64,000 nt of DNA from Punctularia strigosozonata HHB-11173 SS5 (GCF_000264995.1 NW_006767441.1:576255-640254), one strand, 5' to 3'; numbered from the stretch's first letter, positions 1 to 13,816 are shown. A program made the numbers and translations. The notes: generated by a model from the sequence alone, not told the origin.

Positions 1-183
1 CTCGGATATCCCTATGAGAAGAACCGGCCAGCTATCGGTACATGCGTTTGTCTGTCGTCTGCAGCAGCATAAACAAAACCCAATAAACATATAGGGAAAC
101 AAAACCGCGTTAAAAGCATGGAGCACGATAAACTAGTAGAGGAGGGGTAAACGGGAGATGTATGGCCACAGTCGTATGGCTGT

Positions 184-3100
184 TCAGCTCGGAGTAGGTT
201 TGCCGTCTTCGGGCGCCGCCGCCGCCGCCGCCGCCACGGCAGCAGCCTCGTCCTCGCCACCTCTAGACTCTGTTGATGCGGCCAGGGCGGCGTTGATGTT
301 ATGCAGGCCCTCGTGCACGGGCGCCGACGTTGGGGAGGTTGCGTGCACAGGCGTCTGCGCGCCCGACGCCGCGGGCGAGAAGCCGAGCCGCGGCGTAATG
401 AAACCGCTCCCGCCCGCGCCGTACACGAAGCCGCCGCTGAGGCTGTCCAGCGTGTTGGAGTAGCCTGTCGGCGCGTTTCCAGCAGTAAGTAAAAACAAAA
501 CAAAAAACCCGGCGTATAGAACCGAATGCGGGAAGGGTGTGCTTACCCGGCACGATGACGCTATCCCAGAAGCCGCTCGAGAGAATGGTGTCCATCGAGA
601 GCAGGTCGTTCGCGTGTGAGTGCAACGACGGCGCCATCGTCGGCGGGAACGTCGAGATGTCCTGCACGGGCCCCATCTCGCTCTCGAACTGGTCCGGCGC
701 GAGCATCGACGACAGATCGTGCGGGTCTTCCCCGCCCGCGACGTTGCCCACCAGCGTCGGCTGGCCCGCCGCCTCGTGCTGGTTCTGATGGTGCTGCGCC
801 TGCGGCTGCTGCGCGTCCGGGGCCGGGCGTGGACCGTTCTCGGTCCTGGTGGAGATCAGGGCGCGAAGCAACGTGGCGTACAGCGCCGGCGTATGCATCG
901 GCCCCGCGGCGATGCTCTCCAACACGTCCGCGACGTCCTTCACGAGCGCGATCGTGTTCTCCTCGTGCTCCATAAACGGCTGGAACTCGGGCCGGATGAG
1001 CTGCAGATCGAGACACGAAATCAGTAAACGCCGCGAAACCGTGTGAGAAAAGCGGGGCAACACGTATGACAGTTGACTCACCTTGAGCAAAGTCAGCACG
1101 GCGTAAGAACACTGCACGAAGTGCGAGTCGGGGGAATACTTGAGGTACCCGAGCGGGCCGAGCCCGTCGCGCACGATCGTCGCGCACTTGCTCGCGGTCG
1201 TGTGGCAGCGCACGAAAAAGTAGCCGAGGTCGATGTGGCTGCGCTCGAGCGCGTTCTGGAGCCCGAACGAGTTGATGACGAGCAGCGCGTAATTCGTGTA
1301 AAACTCGGATATGACGCGCCAGTACTGGAACTGGAGCTCGCCGGCGTCGCCGCCGACGGGCCGCGTCGTCCAGTCTTGATGCCAGCCGAGGACCTGCGCC
1401 TCGAGCGTCTTGATCACGAGGTAGTAGTCGCAGTCCGTCTGGAGCCCCGAGGCGGTCGTCGTCCCGGAGCTGAGTAGGTCCAAGCTGCGGGAGAGGATGC
1501 GCTGCAGGTGGACGTAGGCGGCGAGCCCGGCGTCCGAGGGGATCGCGTTCGGCGCGTTGCACCAATGGCCCGAGTCGCGGATGATGAAATCCTCCTTGAT
1601 GCTATGCGGCTTGCCCATCTGGGCGGAGAAGCTGCGGTCGAGCGCAAAGCATAGGTACCAGGTCCGCTCGCGATTGTGAACCTCCCGGTCCCGAGCGCGT
1701 CCTTCGGCCGTCGGCGCGGAGACGACGGCCGTCTTGCGGTGCAGGTTGAGGTCCGTCGCCATGCGGATGGCCATGCCGAGCAGGAGCCAGGTGCGGTCCT
1801 GCTCGTAGCGCTCGACAGGGCCGCAGCCCCAAAGCGCTAGAAGGAGGTAGGCCTGCACGATTTCGACCGACTTGTAGCCTTGCGCCGGGACGTCGAACGC
1901 GAGCTTTCGCGACATGTCCGTGAGCCGAGGATGTAACTCGGGCCGCGCTGGGTAGAACTTGCTAGCGATGGCGCAAACTAAGGGAGGTGGGAAAAAGGGC
2001 GGAAGAGGACGGCCCAAGATTAGTCCCGGCAAGAAAGGAAGATAAAGTTGGGGATCGGGGGAAATTACACGCACTTGTTGTGAGCAAAAATGGCGATCGC
2101 GAGCACACGAGCGAGGGCGTGTGGAAGGCACGGTCGAGAAGGTTGCATTGGAGCTAATGTGAGAGCGTGTCAGGATCTCGCCCACATGGAGCATGGGAGC
2201 GGGCGGCGCTCACGTTCATATGGTCGAAATAACTGTTTTTAGAGTGAGACAGGGTGTTCGGTTCCGGAGGAGGAGGAGTGGAGAGGAAACGTACATGTCG
2301 AAGAGCTGGACGACTTCCTCCGTCGAGGTAAAGCTGAGCATTTCGGGCTGCACCTGGCGCTCGATGTAGAGGCGCCGGAGGGGCAGGATGGTCATTGGGC
2401 CTGTTCTGACCGTCAGAACAAAATAATCGGGGCATCGGTAAAGCAGGATATATGCGCACCCGGCCTGAAGTAAAATTCACTGGCGACGCCGACCTTGCGG
2501 GTTTCAGCGTTAGCGGGTGCCTGAGCTCGGCGGTTGGCGAGGCTGGCTTCGGCGAGCAAGCCGAGCGGGTTGAGCGAATTGTCGGGGAGGGAGTGCAGCT
2601 TGGGCGACGCAGGACGGACGGTTGCTGGCCGCGAGGGCTGTTGTTCTGGAGGAGGAGGCGGCGACGGGGTGCGCAGGAGAGCCTGGGTGGTGATGGTCTG
2701 ACCCGAGGGCGAGGGCGATCGGGAGACCATGCCGGACGCGATGCTCGGGTTGCCGAGGGATCTGAGCACGGTGTCGAGCGTGCGCTCCATCTTGCGGAGC
2801 GATCTCGCGAGCAGCTCTTGCTTCCTGGGGGCGATCGTCTCAGTGCCAGGTATCGGGCGAAGGAAAAAAAAAAAAAAAAAGGACGAAACAGCGGCACGCA
2901 CTTGGTCGAGCGCTTGCCGCGGTTGGACTCTTCGAAGATACACTCGTGGTTGCCGGCGATGCAGCGTTTGCAGGGCGGGCCGTGTTCGGCGCCGACGCAC
3001 TTCATCTTGAGCCGGCGACAGACGGTGCAGGCCCGGGAGCCGCGCGTCGGTTTCGGCTTGGGCTCGTCCTGCTTCTCGACGGCGGAGGCGTCGTCGGCGT

Positions 3101-3596
3101 CGTCCTCTTCGGCGTCGTGGCGCGGGCGCTTGGTGCGGTCGTCGTCGTCCTGGCCGACGGAGATGAGGGAGGCGGTGCGCTTGCCGTTGGCGTTGTAGGC
3201 GCCGTAGGAACCCATGTAGTTGGAGGGGTCCAGCGGCGGGGTGCCCGATCCGTGGGATGACGGCGAGGAGATGACGGGGGCGAGGGCGACGACCTGCTGG
3301 TGCGGATGGTGGTGGTGGTGGTGGTGGATGGGCGATACGTGTTGCTGCTGCTGCTGCTGCTGGTACGGGTAGTAGGGCGGGTAGAGGGCAAGGGCGGGGT
3401 CGAGGGGCACGTGGGGCGAGGGCGGGGGCATCGGCTGGGGCGCCATTTTGTGGTGGGCGAGACGGTGGGCGACGGGGGTGGGGTGGACGAGGGGGATGGA
3501 GTCGGTGAGGTCGATGGGGGAGAGCGGGGCGAGGGGCGAGGGGCCTTCGGAGGGCGAGCTGTAGTAGCGCGAGTAGTAGAGCGGCGGGGTGGCCAT
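184..3596 (-). CDS. Zn2Cys6 fungal transcription factor with fungal-specific middle homology domain
   Basis: This is a predicted nuclear DNA-binding regulator of about 964 aa in eight exons: 3596-2902, 2824-2460, 2400-2295, 2232-2214, 2153-2075, 1977-1082, 1000-547 and 464-184. A Zn2Cys6 cluster (Cx2Cx6Cx8Cx2Cx6C, residues about 189-219) is followed by a basic linker ending KKQELLARSL. The fungal_trans domain follows at roughly 380-700, with the family signatures CAIASKFYPARP and LALWGCGPVE. The N-terminus is rich in Pro, Gln and His, and the C-terminus carries an Ala run. The fourth exon is only 19 nt; skipping it breaks the frame. I start at 3596 (MATPPLYYSRYY); an in-frame ATG at 3764 is possible. 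The regulated pathway cannot be read from the sequence, and no biosynthetic cluster is adjacent. Confidence 0.88.
214..236. repeat. GCC/GGC trinucleotide run (poly-Ala)
   Basis: A short run of GCC triplets lies in the last exon of the Zn2Cys6 gene and encodes a poly-alanine stretch near the C-terminus. Confidence 0.8.
2863..2880. repeat. Homopolymer A(18)
   Basis: An 18-base A run on the plus strand is a T run within the first intron of the Zn2Cys6 gene (read on the minus strand). There it can serve as the polypyrimidine tract before the acceptor at 2825. Confidence 0.85.
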
Positions 3597-6500
3597 GTCA
3601 GTATATGCGCATACAGGCGGGACATGGGCGGGCACGCACTCAGACCTTATAGGCGCGTCGGGGGCGCAGGCGGTGAGAAGGGTCTCAGCCGCGTTCGGGG
3701 CTGCACCGCTCGCACTCGCACCAGCGATTTCCCGCGGCGGAAGGATCAAGCGTACGTCATCCAAAGCCTATCAGCCTGTGCGATCGGCGACGCGAAAATA
3801 CGCCTGCCGTTGTCGCCCGCCCAGCGCGGCTGCTGCGTCCAGTCACTGAGTCAGGGTACAGCACCGTTTCACACCGTCCCCGCGGCGTCGGCACCAGTAC
3901 ACGCGACTTATCGGGCCCAGTCCGACGCGCGCTCCCAGTCGCCCAACGCAGACACGAGCCCAGCCTCGCACGCGCTCCCCCAGTCCGGTCGGGGCAGCGC
4001 GATTACCCCGTAATGCGCGCTCGGGCCCGCCGCGAACCGCACAGTTCACCCGCGCTCGATTCCCCCACCTGCACGCACGCACATCGTCTTCGTGCCTAGA
4101 GAACCGCAGAACCAGTCGGAGCGCAACGTAACGTCGCCCCCCCCCCCCGGCGGACAACGGCGCCAAGCTCCGCGCTCTCCTCTTCCCCCCCCCGAATGGC
4201 GAAACGAAGCGAGCCAGACGACGCGAGCTCCCCCCTCCAGCCGAGCCAGACGCATGGACCACACCCCCGGCGACTCCCGTGGACGCGATCTGCAGCGGAG
4301 GGGCAAACCTGGAAACACCCGCGAGCAGACGCCCCGTTACCGCTGCCTCGTCCGGCGACCCAGCGCGACGGTAATCACCAACGCGCCCCGTGGCTACCTT
4401 CCGCTTCCCCTCTCCCCTCTTCCCTCGCCCAATCCGGCCACCGCTCTCACCCTTCCCCCCTTCCAACATCCGCTCGCACGCCGCCCCATTCGTCTGCGCG
4501 CTCGGCTTATCGTCCGCTCGCCCACGCCCACGCTCAGCTCAACTTGCCCCTCGTCCAATCCGAACCCGACCCTTCCTTCCTACCGAGACGCGCCAACCCA
4601 CCCCGAACGTCTTTCACATCTCGTTTATCGCATCTCGCATCCATCGCCCGACGGCAGCTACCAGCCCCTCGACGCAGACGCGCACGTCACGATTGCCGTT
4701 CCGCCGGGACCCTGACCGACGGCATACCGCTCTCCTGGCCTGCCAAACAAATGGTATCGCAGATCCCCGCCCAACCTTACCGCCGTCTTGGGCAGACACA
4801 GAGAGAGAGGGGCGCAGGAGAGACGAACGCGCTCGTGCGTTCAACACAATCCACGCAAAACGCAGGGACGAGCTGCGGTACCGATATCGCAGCGATACCC
4901 ACTGGCACCATATGTAATGGGTAACAAACTCGGGCCTCGAATCCCCTCGGCTCGCGAGAGAGATAGAGAGGGGCCCACAACACATAACCCAACCCCGCCC
5001 GCCCTCGTCTCGTGAGCGGAGCCGAGTACGTGCGCTCCGTACCCACTCCCTACTCCTCAGCTGCTTACGCCGCGCTCACACATCGGGTGCACAAAGCCAA
5101 GCCTCTCGCCGCTCCACTGGGTGCCCTCCCGCCTTCTGTCGCCGCTCGCCTGCCTCGCGCCGGCCTTTCGAGCCACGCGTCCGGCGCTTCCCGCCGCACC
5201 GGATTGGACCGCGCATCGGAGCAGCTCACACACGGTAGGACGATGAGCGTCCTTCTTTTTTTCTTCGTCGTGTTCTCTCGAGGTTTCAAGTCTGCCCCCC
5301 CCAGCCCGCGATTGGCCGCTACCCGTTCAGTCTCGTTTGAACCGACACGATATCTAACGATGCGATTGCGACGACGCGTGTCGTCTCTCTGTACCTCGTC
5401 TCCATCAAATAAATCCCCCGGCGAGCTTACCACGCTCCGATGGCCTTGGGAGCGGGACGCGCACTTATCGACAGGCCCGACCGGATACCCCAAATCGTAA
5501 TCGAGCTCGCGCTCGCAAACGCCATCGACCCACGGCCATTAGTCTAGCGTTAGCCTCGAACGTTACTCATTACCTTGTCATGAAGTGAAGTCAGCCACCG
5601 CGCTATACTCAGCAGTCCCACTTCCCGTCCCACCAACCTAGGTACCCCCGGCCAATTAACGCGTCGCCGGAGACCCAATATCAAATCCCGGAAGACGCCG
5701 GGGCGGGGGGACATGCTTCTTCATTCTCTCGTTCGTCGGTGCCTGGGAACGCGCACGTGGAAATCCAACGCCGACGCTCCCTCGTCCGTCCCGACGGACT
5801 GGTACCAGTCCACCTCAATAGCCATCGACCACACAAACGTATCAAGAGAACGCCCGCACTGAGAACCGCGGTGATCACATTACGGCTCTCTGAGTCCGTT
5901 TCGCCGCAGACCTAGGGTCTTGTGACGCGAAGAGGCTGACACGATCGGGACATGAAAACAAACGTTTGCAATCGTTGCGTGCGTGCCTCTCCTCCGCGTT
6001 GATGGTTCTCTCCCATCGAATTCGGAAATGGCGTCGGCCGTGGGATCGTTGGCGGTCGGAGGGACACCGCCACGCGTGGGTGGAAGCCTCGCCGTCGTCT
6101 CTTCATCAACCCGCAGGGGCGAGCAAAATGGCCAAAGTGCAGGGCGGCGGGGGGGAATTCGATCACGTCGGGACATTGTAGGCGGCGGTGGCAACCCAAA
6201 GATCCCCGATTGAGGGATGGGGCGGGCCGAGTTTCCGCGTCGTCCCCTCCGAACGCCAGGGAGATAGCAGATCCAAGAGAGAAGGCGGGGCGCGCGCGGT
6301 GCGAACCGAAACGCTGCCCGAGTTTTTCCCCCAATTGCGTAATGATAATTCATGATCGTGAGCAATACGCAGAGGCCCGACGGGATGACAGTGCCATGGC
6401 GATGCCGCTCGTGACATGGGAGCACGCAGAATCGGATCCCAGGCGTGTCTTTCGTCCGAAGCTGGTCCGTCTATGGAGTGAGCGAGGAGGATCCTGTTTC

Positions 6501-9397
6501 CTCCGCCGAAAATAACTCGGCCCATGTAGCGTTAGCATGTGGATCGCGCGCGTACGACCCACCTCGAAACTCTACCTACCCAATCTTATTCTGTGCTTCG
6601 CGCTTCGTCGTTCATGTCCCACCCCCGGCGATTCATCTAATCGTTATCGAGAAGCCAGTGGGAGCTATACTGCTGCCAGCTCGCCTTTTCTCATCCTTCA
6701 GTCTCGAGCGTATCGCCCATCGCCATCAGCATGATGCCTTTTGCAGTCACGTTCACGGTACGGTGATAATGCCCGACGGCCTGAACGCTTGAACGTCTGA
6801 ACTCTATGTGTGCCACGGTGCTGATGAAACACCGCGTTGCACCACCCCAAGACGTGGGCTCTACCGAGTCGGGGTGGGGCGCAGTCGCACAATTGCCGAA
6901 TCGGTGTGGACGGCACAGCGCAGTGCGAGCCCTGTCCAACACCGACGCCGGGGAAGCTTCTTCGATCGGCTAATTGACAGGAGAAAAGGCACAATAGCGG
7001 CACGTTGAGCATCGTTAATCAATGCACGTCGACAGGCTTGAGACGCCCTTCCTTATCGCTGGGATGCGCCTCCCGCACCGTCACAGACGAGGTCATCAAC
7101 CGGCGCTTTGGCAAGGACAACGCAACCGAGTGAGACCCGAAACGCCGTAGCGGGTGCGCCTCCCCCCCCCACTGCGCCGGGTACGGATGGGGCTGCGATG
7201 CGCGCGGAGTGACGCAGGCGCAGATCCCGTTCCAGATTGCGGGCGGTCCGGGACCTTGGAAACAATGTTTTCGTCGCAACGAACGAACGCGATGGCAGCG
7301 TGCTTTCAATGACGCGTGCGAAATGTGTCTTTCGTGTGCGCGAGCGCTGCCCCTTCAGCTGTCGTCGCGACGGCGCCACGGAAATTTTATGGGGCGGGTC
7401 TCGGGGTGACCAGGCCAACTGGCCTTGCCTTGTAGGGGACGTAACTCCCGGCGGGCGTTTCAATTGGGACCCGATACAGGCCCAGGCGATGTATGCTGCT
7501 ACGCACGGGTGAACGTGTTTAATCAAGCCGCCACGTTTTTCCGCGTGGCAGTTCCATATGCGTTAAGGTGGAACCCACTTGGAGAGCTGTAGTCTGCATC
7601 TGCGCCGGTGCCGCCACAATAACGATCTAGCGGTTAGCAGAAAATCCTCCAGATCTGCTGCGCCCGTGCCGAGGAAAAACTGCGAGGTAGTCTAATTCGA
7701 GAAGCCGCAGATGTGATCCGGAGTGGCGTTTCAGTTGCGACCGAGAGCAAAGCGCTTTCACGCCCACCATCCGACAGAGTCGGGTCAACGATGCAGCTTC
7801 GCGTACACAGGTCAGCTGCACAGCATCAACGGCATGCTCACGGTAGCATTGTTCGAGACCGGTCAATGAACCAGCATATGGCAGCTTTTTCTGCTCGCTG
7901 CTCAAGTGGACACCGCCAGAAATGGTCGTAGCGTCGGTGCTGATTCTGCCGTCCGGCCCCCGCGGGTTGAACGTTGAGAGCAGATTCCACGCCCTCTTCA
8001 ATGCCCTGAACGATGGGACAATGCATCCTCAAGAGAGCTATCGTTGAACACGGTTGCAACGTGACCGAGGGTGGTCGCACCGACGCCGTCCTTCATCGGC
8101 AAGTATAGAGACGTGGATGCTTGAAGCTCCGAATGAAGTAGCCTATACGTTAAGTTGAATGAATAGGGGGCTGTGCAGCCACCTTCCGTCGAGCGTTTCT
8201 CCCGTCCTCGGAAGCTTCTGGCACGCCGATCGGGGCCTTTCCTGCCACGTTCGATGAGGGCGGATGCAAAATGCATTACTCGTCGGAGCGTTCCTGTACT
8301 GGCCCCATAGAGATTGTGGAACACGAATGACTCGTGATTCTATGTGCTATTGACGCCGTCGTGCCGGCCAATATTGAGGGATCGAAGGCCCAGGGATGTG
8401 TTGTGAGATATTTCCCATGCCGTATCGCCAGAGGCACGGATTCCGCAGAGTCATCCGCCAGGTTATGGCACGCATCATCATGGGATTTAGCGTCGTTTGT
8501 CCCAAGGGGTGAGTGTCAAGCAGGCAACGAAAGTGGTATGGTCGGTCTTTTGTGTTCTGCAAATTCAATCGCTATCGTGACGGGAGTGTGAATGTCGATG
8601 GGTCATCATTGCTCGGAGTAAAGCCCGAAAACGGCAAGGATTGCGGGTCCTCCGTGCCGATTGCAATCAAGGGGGCGCGATCGTGAATGGAAGGAAGGAG
8701 ATGGAGGGGCGCACAGCGTCGCAGGCCGACGACATTCTCCGCCGGAAAGGAACGTGAGGGTCGGGATGCTGTGCTTTGCCTGCAACCTGCGCAGAGAACG
8801 TGCACACGAGCGCAGGCACCAGGAGATGAGAGTAGTGAGAGCTGTCCAAATTGCTTACTGCAGCATGCGATCTTGGCGTTGCGGCAGCTGCGCGTGTACT
8901 CCTTTTCACCAACAGGTATAACTGCGTGAATGAGTGAGATACATCGCTTAGATCTCTGAGAATGGCGAGTAAAATGATATCAAAAGCGCTCCATCTCCAG
9001 CAGCGCTGCCTTGGTTGCACAATCGTAGATCAAGGCGTCGGGACTGTTGTCGGCATGCGGTCCCCACGTTTACGATAGGCCATCGCGTAATGGCTCGCAC
9101 CGGAACATGCGTGATAGCAGAAGACATCCCGCCCTTGTCAAAGCGCCCGCAACACGCCCCGCTGGAGAATACAAAGAACACAAGAGAAAAACAAGGCTGT
9201 CGTCTGCAGGACGACGGAAATGGCGAGCTGGGTGGCCCGCCGTGGCCCGCGGCTGAAGGGCGTGACCCAGCAGGTCACGGGGTGCTCTGTCGAGCTGGTG
9301 CCCCGAGGTCGTCACCGTTCACCCTCGCCGCTGCCACTTGCAACCTCCCCTCCTCCATCTCCCTCAACATCCCCACAACGTCCAACGGCTCGCCGGG
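3597..9397. other. 5.8 kb interval without a supported gene
   Basis: This lies between the Zn2Cys6 start and the Cdc4-like start, which point away from each other. It is C/T-rich from about 4.1 to 5.1 kb. Open frames of up to about 240 codons overlap on both strands there, but they are Pro/Arg/Ser-rich and look like by-products of base composition. From 5.5 to 9.3 kb only short unrelated frames occur. I see no domain, transposon end or tRNA. It may hold long regulatory regions or non-coding transcripts. Confidence 0.5.
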
Positions 9398-12110
9398 ATG
9401 CCTCATAAACCTTCTCTGTATCTCGCGCCCTCCGTAAATACGACAACAGTCGTGACTACGACGACTACAACAACCACCTACGCGCCTATAACATTACCGC
9501 CTTTGCCGCCACCTTCATCGCCAAAGGACCCAAAGACATACCCACTACTCAACGCGGAACTCCCGAAGTCCCTGCGGCGTTTTCCGCTCGTGTTTCCGAA
9601 CGGGACGCGCGCCACATTTCGCGATGGCGGCGATGACGACGAATCAGTCAACGAGGAGGAAGAGGAAGTCGGCGGCGCCCACTGGCGCATGCTGCGGCGC
9701 GATGAAGTATCTGACTCCGACAAGGTCGTTGACCTTGCAGAAGCCGTCGAGCGATTTGGCCGAAAGCGAACCTTCGCCGCAGAAAACATGATGGAGGGCG
9801 TGGAGGCCACGACAGATTTTGGCGCGTATAGTCCTCAACCGCCGCGCAAGAAAGCACGCGCCGCACAGTTACCTCCCATATCGACCGTGAGCGGAGCCGC
9901 ACCGCCTTCCCCGCTGCCATCACCTCGTGGATCTCCGTCGCCCCAGAACGTGTGGCCGTCTGCGCCTCCCAGCGGAGCGTCGTCACCGCAACCGCAGGCA
10001 CAACCGCAGACCCAGTCGCAGCCTCCAGTCCAGCCCGATCTAGCGCTCACGACGCTTCTCGCCCTTCCATCCCTCGTATCGCACTTTTCTGCACTTCCGC
10101 CCAACCTACAGTCTCACTTCCTTCTTACTCTCCTGCGACACTCACCTCTCCCCGTATTGCGGACCCTCCACGGCGTGCTTACTCCGACGTTGGCACGGGA
10201 CTTCTTGACGTTATTACCTCCGGAACTCGTCTCACATATTCTTAGTTTTCTTCCATTCTCCACTCTAGCGCGCGCCTCGCGCGTATCGAAGACTTGGCGT
10301 GCGATCATCGATTCGGATCCTGTTCTGTGGCGCGATCTCCTGCAGAGTACAAAGATCTGGTTTGGAGGCGATTCCGAGCGTGCGTTTGCGCAGGCCATCT
10401 GGGCGCGTCGTCGTCGCCAACAGCTTCCCACGCCCAACTCTCTCCCACTCCCTCATCCCTTCAAGATGCTGTTCAAATCCCGCCACTTGACGCGTACCCG
10501 CTGGATCCAGAACCACAATCCTAAGCACATAACCTTCCCCGCACATGGGGTTTCCGTGGTGACATGCCTGATCTTCTCGCACGGTCGAATAATCTCCGCG
10601 TCAGATGATCACTCCATCCACGTTTACTCCCCCGTCACCGGTGAACTCATACGGTCATTGGACGGACATGAAGGCGGCGTATGGGCGTTGGCCGCAACGA
10701 AGGATACGCTCGTCAGTGGTTCGACTGACCGCACGGTTCGCATTTGGGATCTATCCACTGGTCGCTGCACGCATGTCTTTGGCGGTCATACAAGCACGGT
10801 TCGTTGCCTGGCCATTGTGAAGCCCGAGATGATCGATATGGAAGGCGGAGTCCGAGAGAAATGGCCCAAGCGTCCCCTCATTGTCACTGGTAGTCGGGAT
10901 CATTCTCTGAGAGTTTGGTCTTTGCCCAAGCCTGGTGATCCTGAGTATAGGTGCTACGGCGCAGACGATGCAGAAGCAGATCCTGCGGACGTGAGTGATC
11001 AATCTTCTTGATGGACTCTGCGCTCACAAGTCATTTGATCAGGATGAGGTCGACGACAACCCGTATCACAAACTACATCTAGAAGGACATGAGCACGCTG
11101 TGCGAGCCCTCGCAGCTCGAGGACGGACGCTCGTGTCAGGAAGTTACGATTGCATGGTGCGGGTATGGGACATCATAACCGGCAAATGCACCTGGGTTCT
11201 TGCGGGTCATAGTCAGAAGGGTGAGTGTCATCTATCTCGCCACAATAGCCTCCGAGTCTCATGTCCGCTTGTAGTTTACAGCGTGGTTCTTGACCCCACC
11301 CGTGATCAAGCGTGCTCAGGGTCCATGGATGGAACTGTCCGCATCTGGAACTTGCAGAACGGAACATGCCAACACACCTTAACGGGACATACCTCTTTGG
11401 TCGGTCTTCTCGGACTCTCTCCCTCCTACCTCGTTTCCGCCGCCGCCGACTCAACGCTACGCATATGGGATCCCGAGTCGGGCGAGCTGCGCCATACGTT
11501 AGCGGGTCACACGGGAGCCATCACATGCTTCCAGCATGACGAATTCAAGGTCCTCAGCGGCTCGGATGGTACCCTCAAAATGTGGGACATCCGGGATGGC
11601 ACCCCCATCCGTGATTTGCTCACAGGGATCATCGGAGTCTGGCAAGTCGTCTTCGAGGGACGTTGGTGCGTTGCCGCGAGCAATCGTAACGATCAAACTG
11701 TGCTGGACGTTTGGGACTTCGGCAACGAACACGATGACGATGACTGGGTGGGGGAGCCGGCCGGCGGCCTTTATGACGAGGACACCGACGTGGAAGAAGA
11801 TGAACATGGCGATACCGATGCCATGGACCAGGACATGGACGCCGCCGTAACCTCAGAACCGGAGGTGGACGAAGAACTGGGACGAGACGCCGGCGAAGGG
11901 GACTCAGATGACGAAGAGGCTCGGGAGCCAATGGACACTGAAGGGTCGACGTCATCTCCTAGCCCGCGCGGTGGCCGCGTAATGCGGAAGGAGCCTTCCA
12001 CGGGTCCAAGAACTCGTCCGCCTTCATCTACCAGTGCCCCACCGCTGCCTCACAACGACCAAACACCGACACGACCCAGGACGAGAGCGGCTGCCGTGCG
12101 TAGACGGTAG
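9398..12110 (+). CDS. CDC4: Cdc4-type F-box/WD40 substrate receptor of an SCF ubiquitin ligase
   Basis: This 868-aa protein has three exons: 9398-10990, 11043-11220 and 11275-12110. A low-complexity Pro/Thr-rich N-terminus precedes an F-box at about residues 269-312 (LPPELVSHILSFLP). A WD40 propeller follows from about 380 to 775. The propeller closely follows the Cdc4/FBXW7 pattern, with GGVWAL, LVSGSTDRTVR and CTHVFGGHTSTVRCL in order and GHTSLVGLL in a later blade. The F-box should bind Skp1 and the propeller should bind phosphorylated degrons, targeting cell-cycle inhibitors for ubiquitination. The tail is acidic, then Pro/Arg-rich. The first ATG in frame is at 9398. Pop1/Pop2 of fission yeast are the closest functional equivalents known to me; Met30/SconB is less likely. 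Confidence 0.92.
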
Positions 12111-13816
12111 TCCTAGGGTATTCGTGACATTGCTATGTTCGCTGTCAATTCCGATTGTATTCGCGATGACATTTCCCTCTATTCATTTCAGAGTCGAGCT
12201 CGTATATACTGTCCTTAACGTGGGGGTGCCCTGACTGTGTATCTTGGATGTTTTCTGTACTTGTTATCTAAATCGGCCGCGTGCCAGCTGAATGATATCG
12301 TCTATATCATGATCACTAACGTGCTTTACGATCGACTGTGGGCCCTACTCGCAGTGTTCCCATGCCTATGCCTCACAGAGAATCCATTCCCCGCCGCCTC
12401 TGTCAGGTGCGTTGTCTTCCGAGGTCACGTATCCCAAGCAGCTCCCAGCAACAGCATGAGCATGGCAAGGCGTTCTGCAACGCTTCGATATGAATTGTTC
12501 TGCGGGAAATTCTCGCGTGAGTGTGCATGCAAAGTCAGACTCACAAGGACCAAGGTTAGTGCCCCCGAGGAACTTTAACGGCTGGCTCCGGGCATAGGAT
12601 GCTTCTATGCTGCTGCTGCTGCTCCTGTGCTTGTGAGATGATGCAGAAGAATGTGATCCGCCGATGAAAATTCGTCACCAAACTTGTGAATGGGAACGAT
12701 AATTCCTCCACTGCGAGAGGGCCGGGTTCATGCTGCGCCGCGGTCATGGAAAAAGAACCCAAACATAAGATCCTGAGAGGGCTGTCGGGGTGGGTTCATG
12801 TCAAATTTGTATATTAGAGCGTGAATAAGTGGTATACCATGACCTGCCAGCATTTCTCGACGTCGGCGAAGCGTATCTTGCTATGCATATCGAAAGCCAT
12901 AGTTCCGGTAGGACGTGTTGGTTGATTACCCTTCGGTGCCCGTTGTAGCCAAGACTAAGTCTATTGTAAAAGCGGCTCAACGTCCGGCGCCGAATCTTTG
13001 AAAAAAATCAAAAATCATTGACCGTAGCGTCCGCGGTGTTTCGTCGGTGAAAAAACTGGTCGTGAATCGTGATGATTCTTGATAATCTAAAGGTTAAACC
13101 CTGATGTGAATCATGAGATCTCCTACAGAATGTGAGGATCATTTCCCAACGAATTATTGGCAGCTTATTCCTACGCATCGACGACGTTAGTGTATCAGCG
13201 CACCAATGGAGATTTAAGGAACCAGAAGAAGCGCCTATGAGTGGACAACAGATTTATGCTCACGACAGACCGACGCAGCGAAGACCATGTCTCACATGAG
13301 CAGTGAGGGCATGAGCCCTGATCCATGCAGTTCATCATGCACGAGGGAAGGTCGTTCGTTCGATAGTATCCTACAAGTTTCCTCCTGCCTTAGGCATTCG
13401 AAGGCAGACAGGTCAAACACCGAGAGACTGCCAGTCGGCGAGATTTTTGTTTACAGAAAGGCAGCTATACACGGTCGATCAGAAGGCGCGGACAGATATC
13501 GCCAAAGTATCTGAATAGGATGGATACGTTGCGGCGAATATGTCCAATTCGGTGTGAATATGCACCGCAATTGATCGGGGCCGCGAGTGCGTTCGGAGCA
13601 AGTGTCGAAGAATTCGATAATTCCCCGACTGCCTCGGGCGCGCGTGCTTCGCATCGCGCGCTCGTTCCTCCGACGGCAGATTGTAGGGAATTTCCCTCTG
13701 AAGAATGGACAAGGTTTCTTTGATTGTATCAAGGGTTGCAAGGATCCTCAAGGCTGATGTGATCTGGGACGGCGAGTGCACACCGATAACAAGCAGTGGC
13801 AGACCGTAGTAGGCAC
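12111..13816. other. Convergent intergenic interval, nothing recognised
   Basis: This 1.7 kb lies between the stops of the Cdc4-like gene and the cyclophilin. It contains only short frames. Around 13060-13120 there are repeated GTGAATC/GATTC-like words that form a small hairpin. They do not make a convincing snoRNA or transposon end. Confidence 0.5.

Noticed and set aside
3843-4924. Overlapping long open frames on both strands (208 and 242 codons)
   Set aside because: Composition is Pro/Arg/Ser-biased, frames are open on both strands at once, and no domain is visible; this fits C/T-rich DNA rather than genes.
13060-13125. Box C/D-like words (GTGATGA and CTGA)
   Set aside because: No complementary terminal stem and no guide-length match that could be judged; probably chance.
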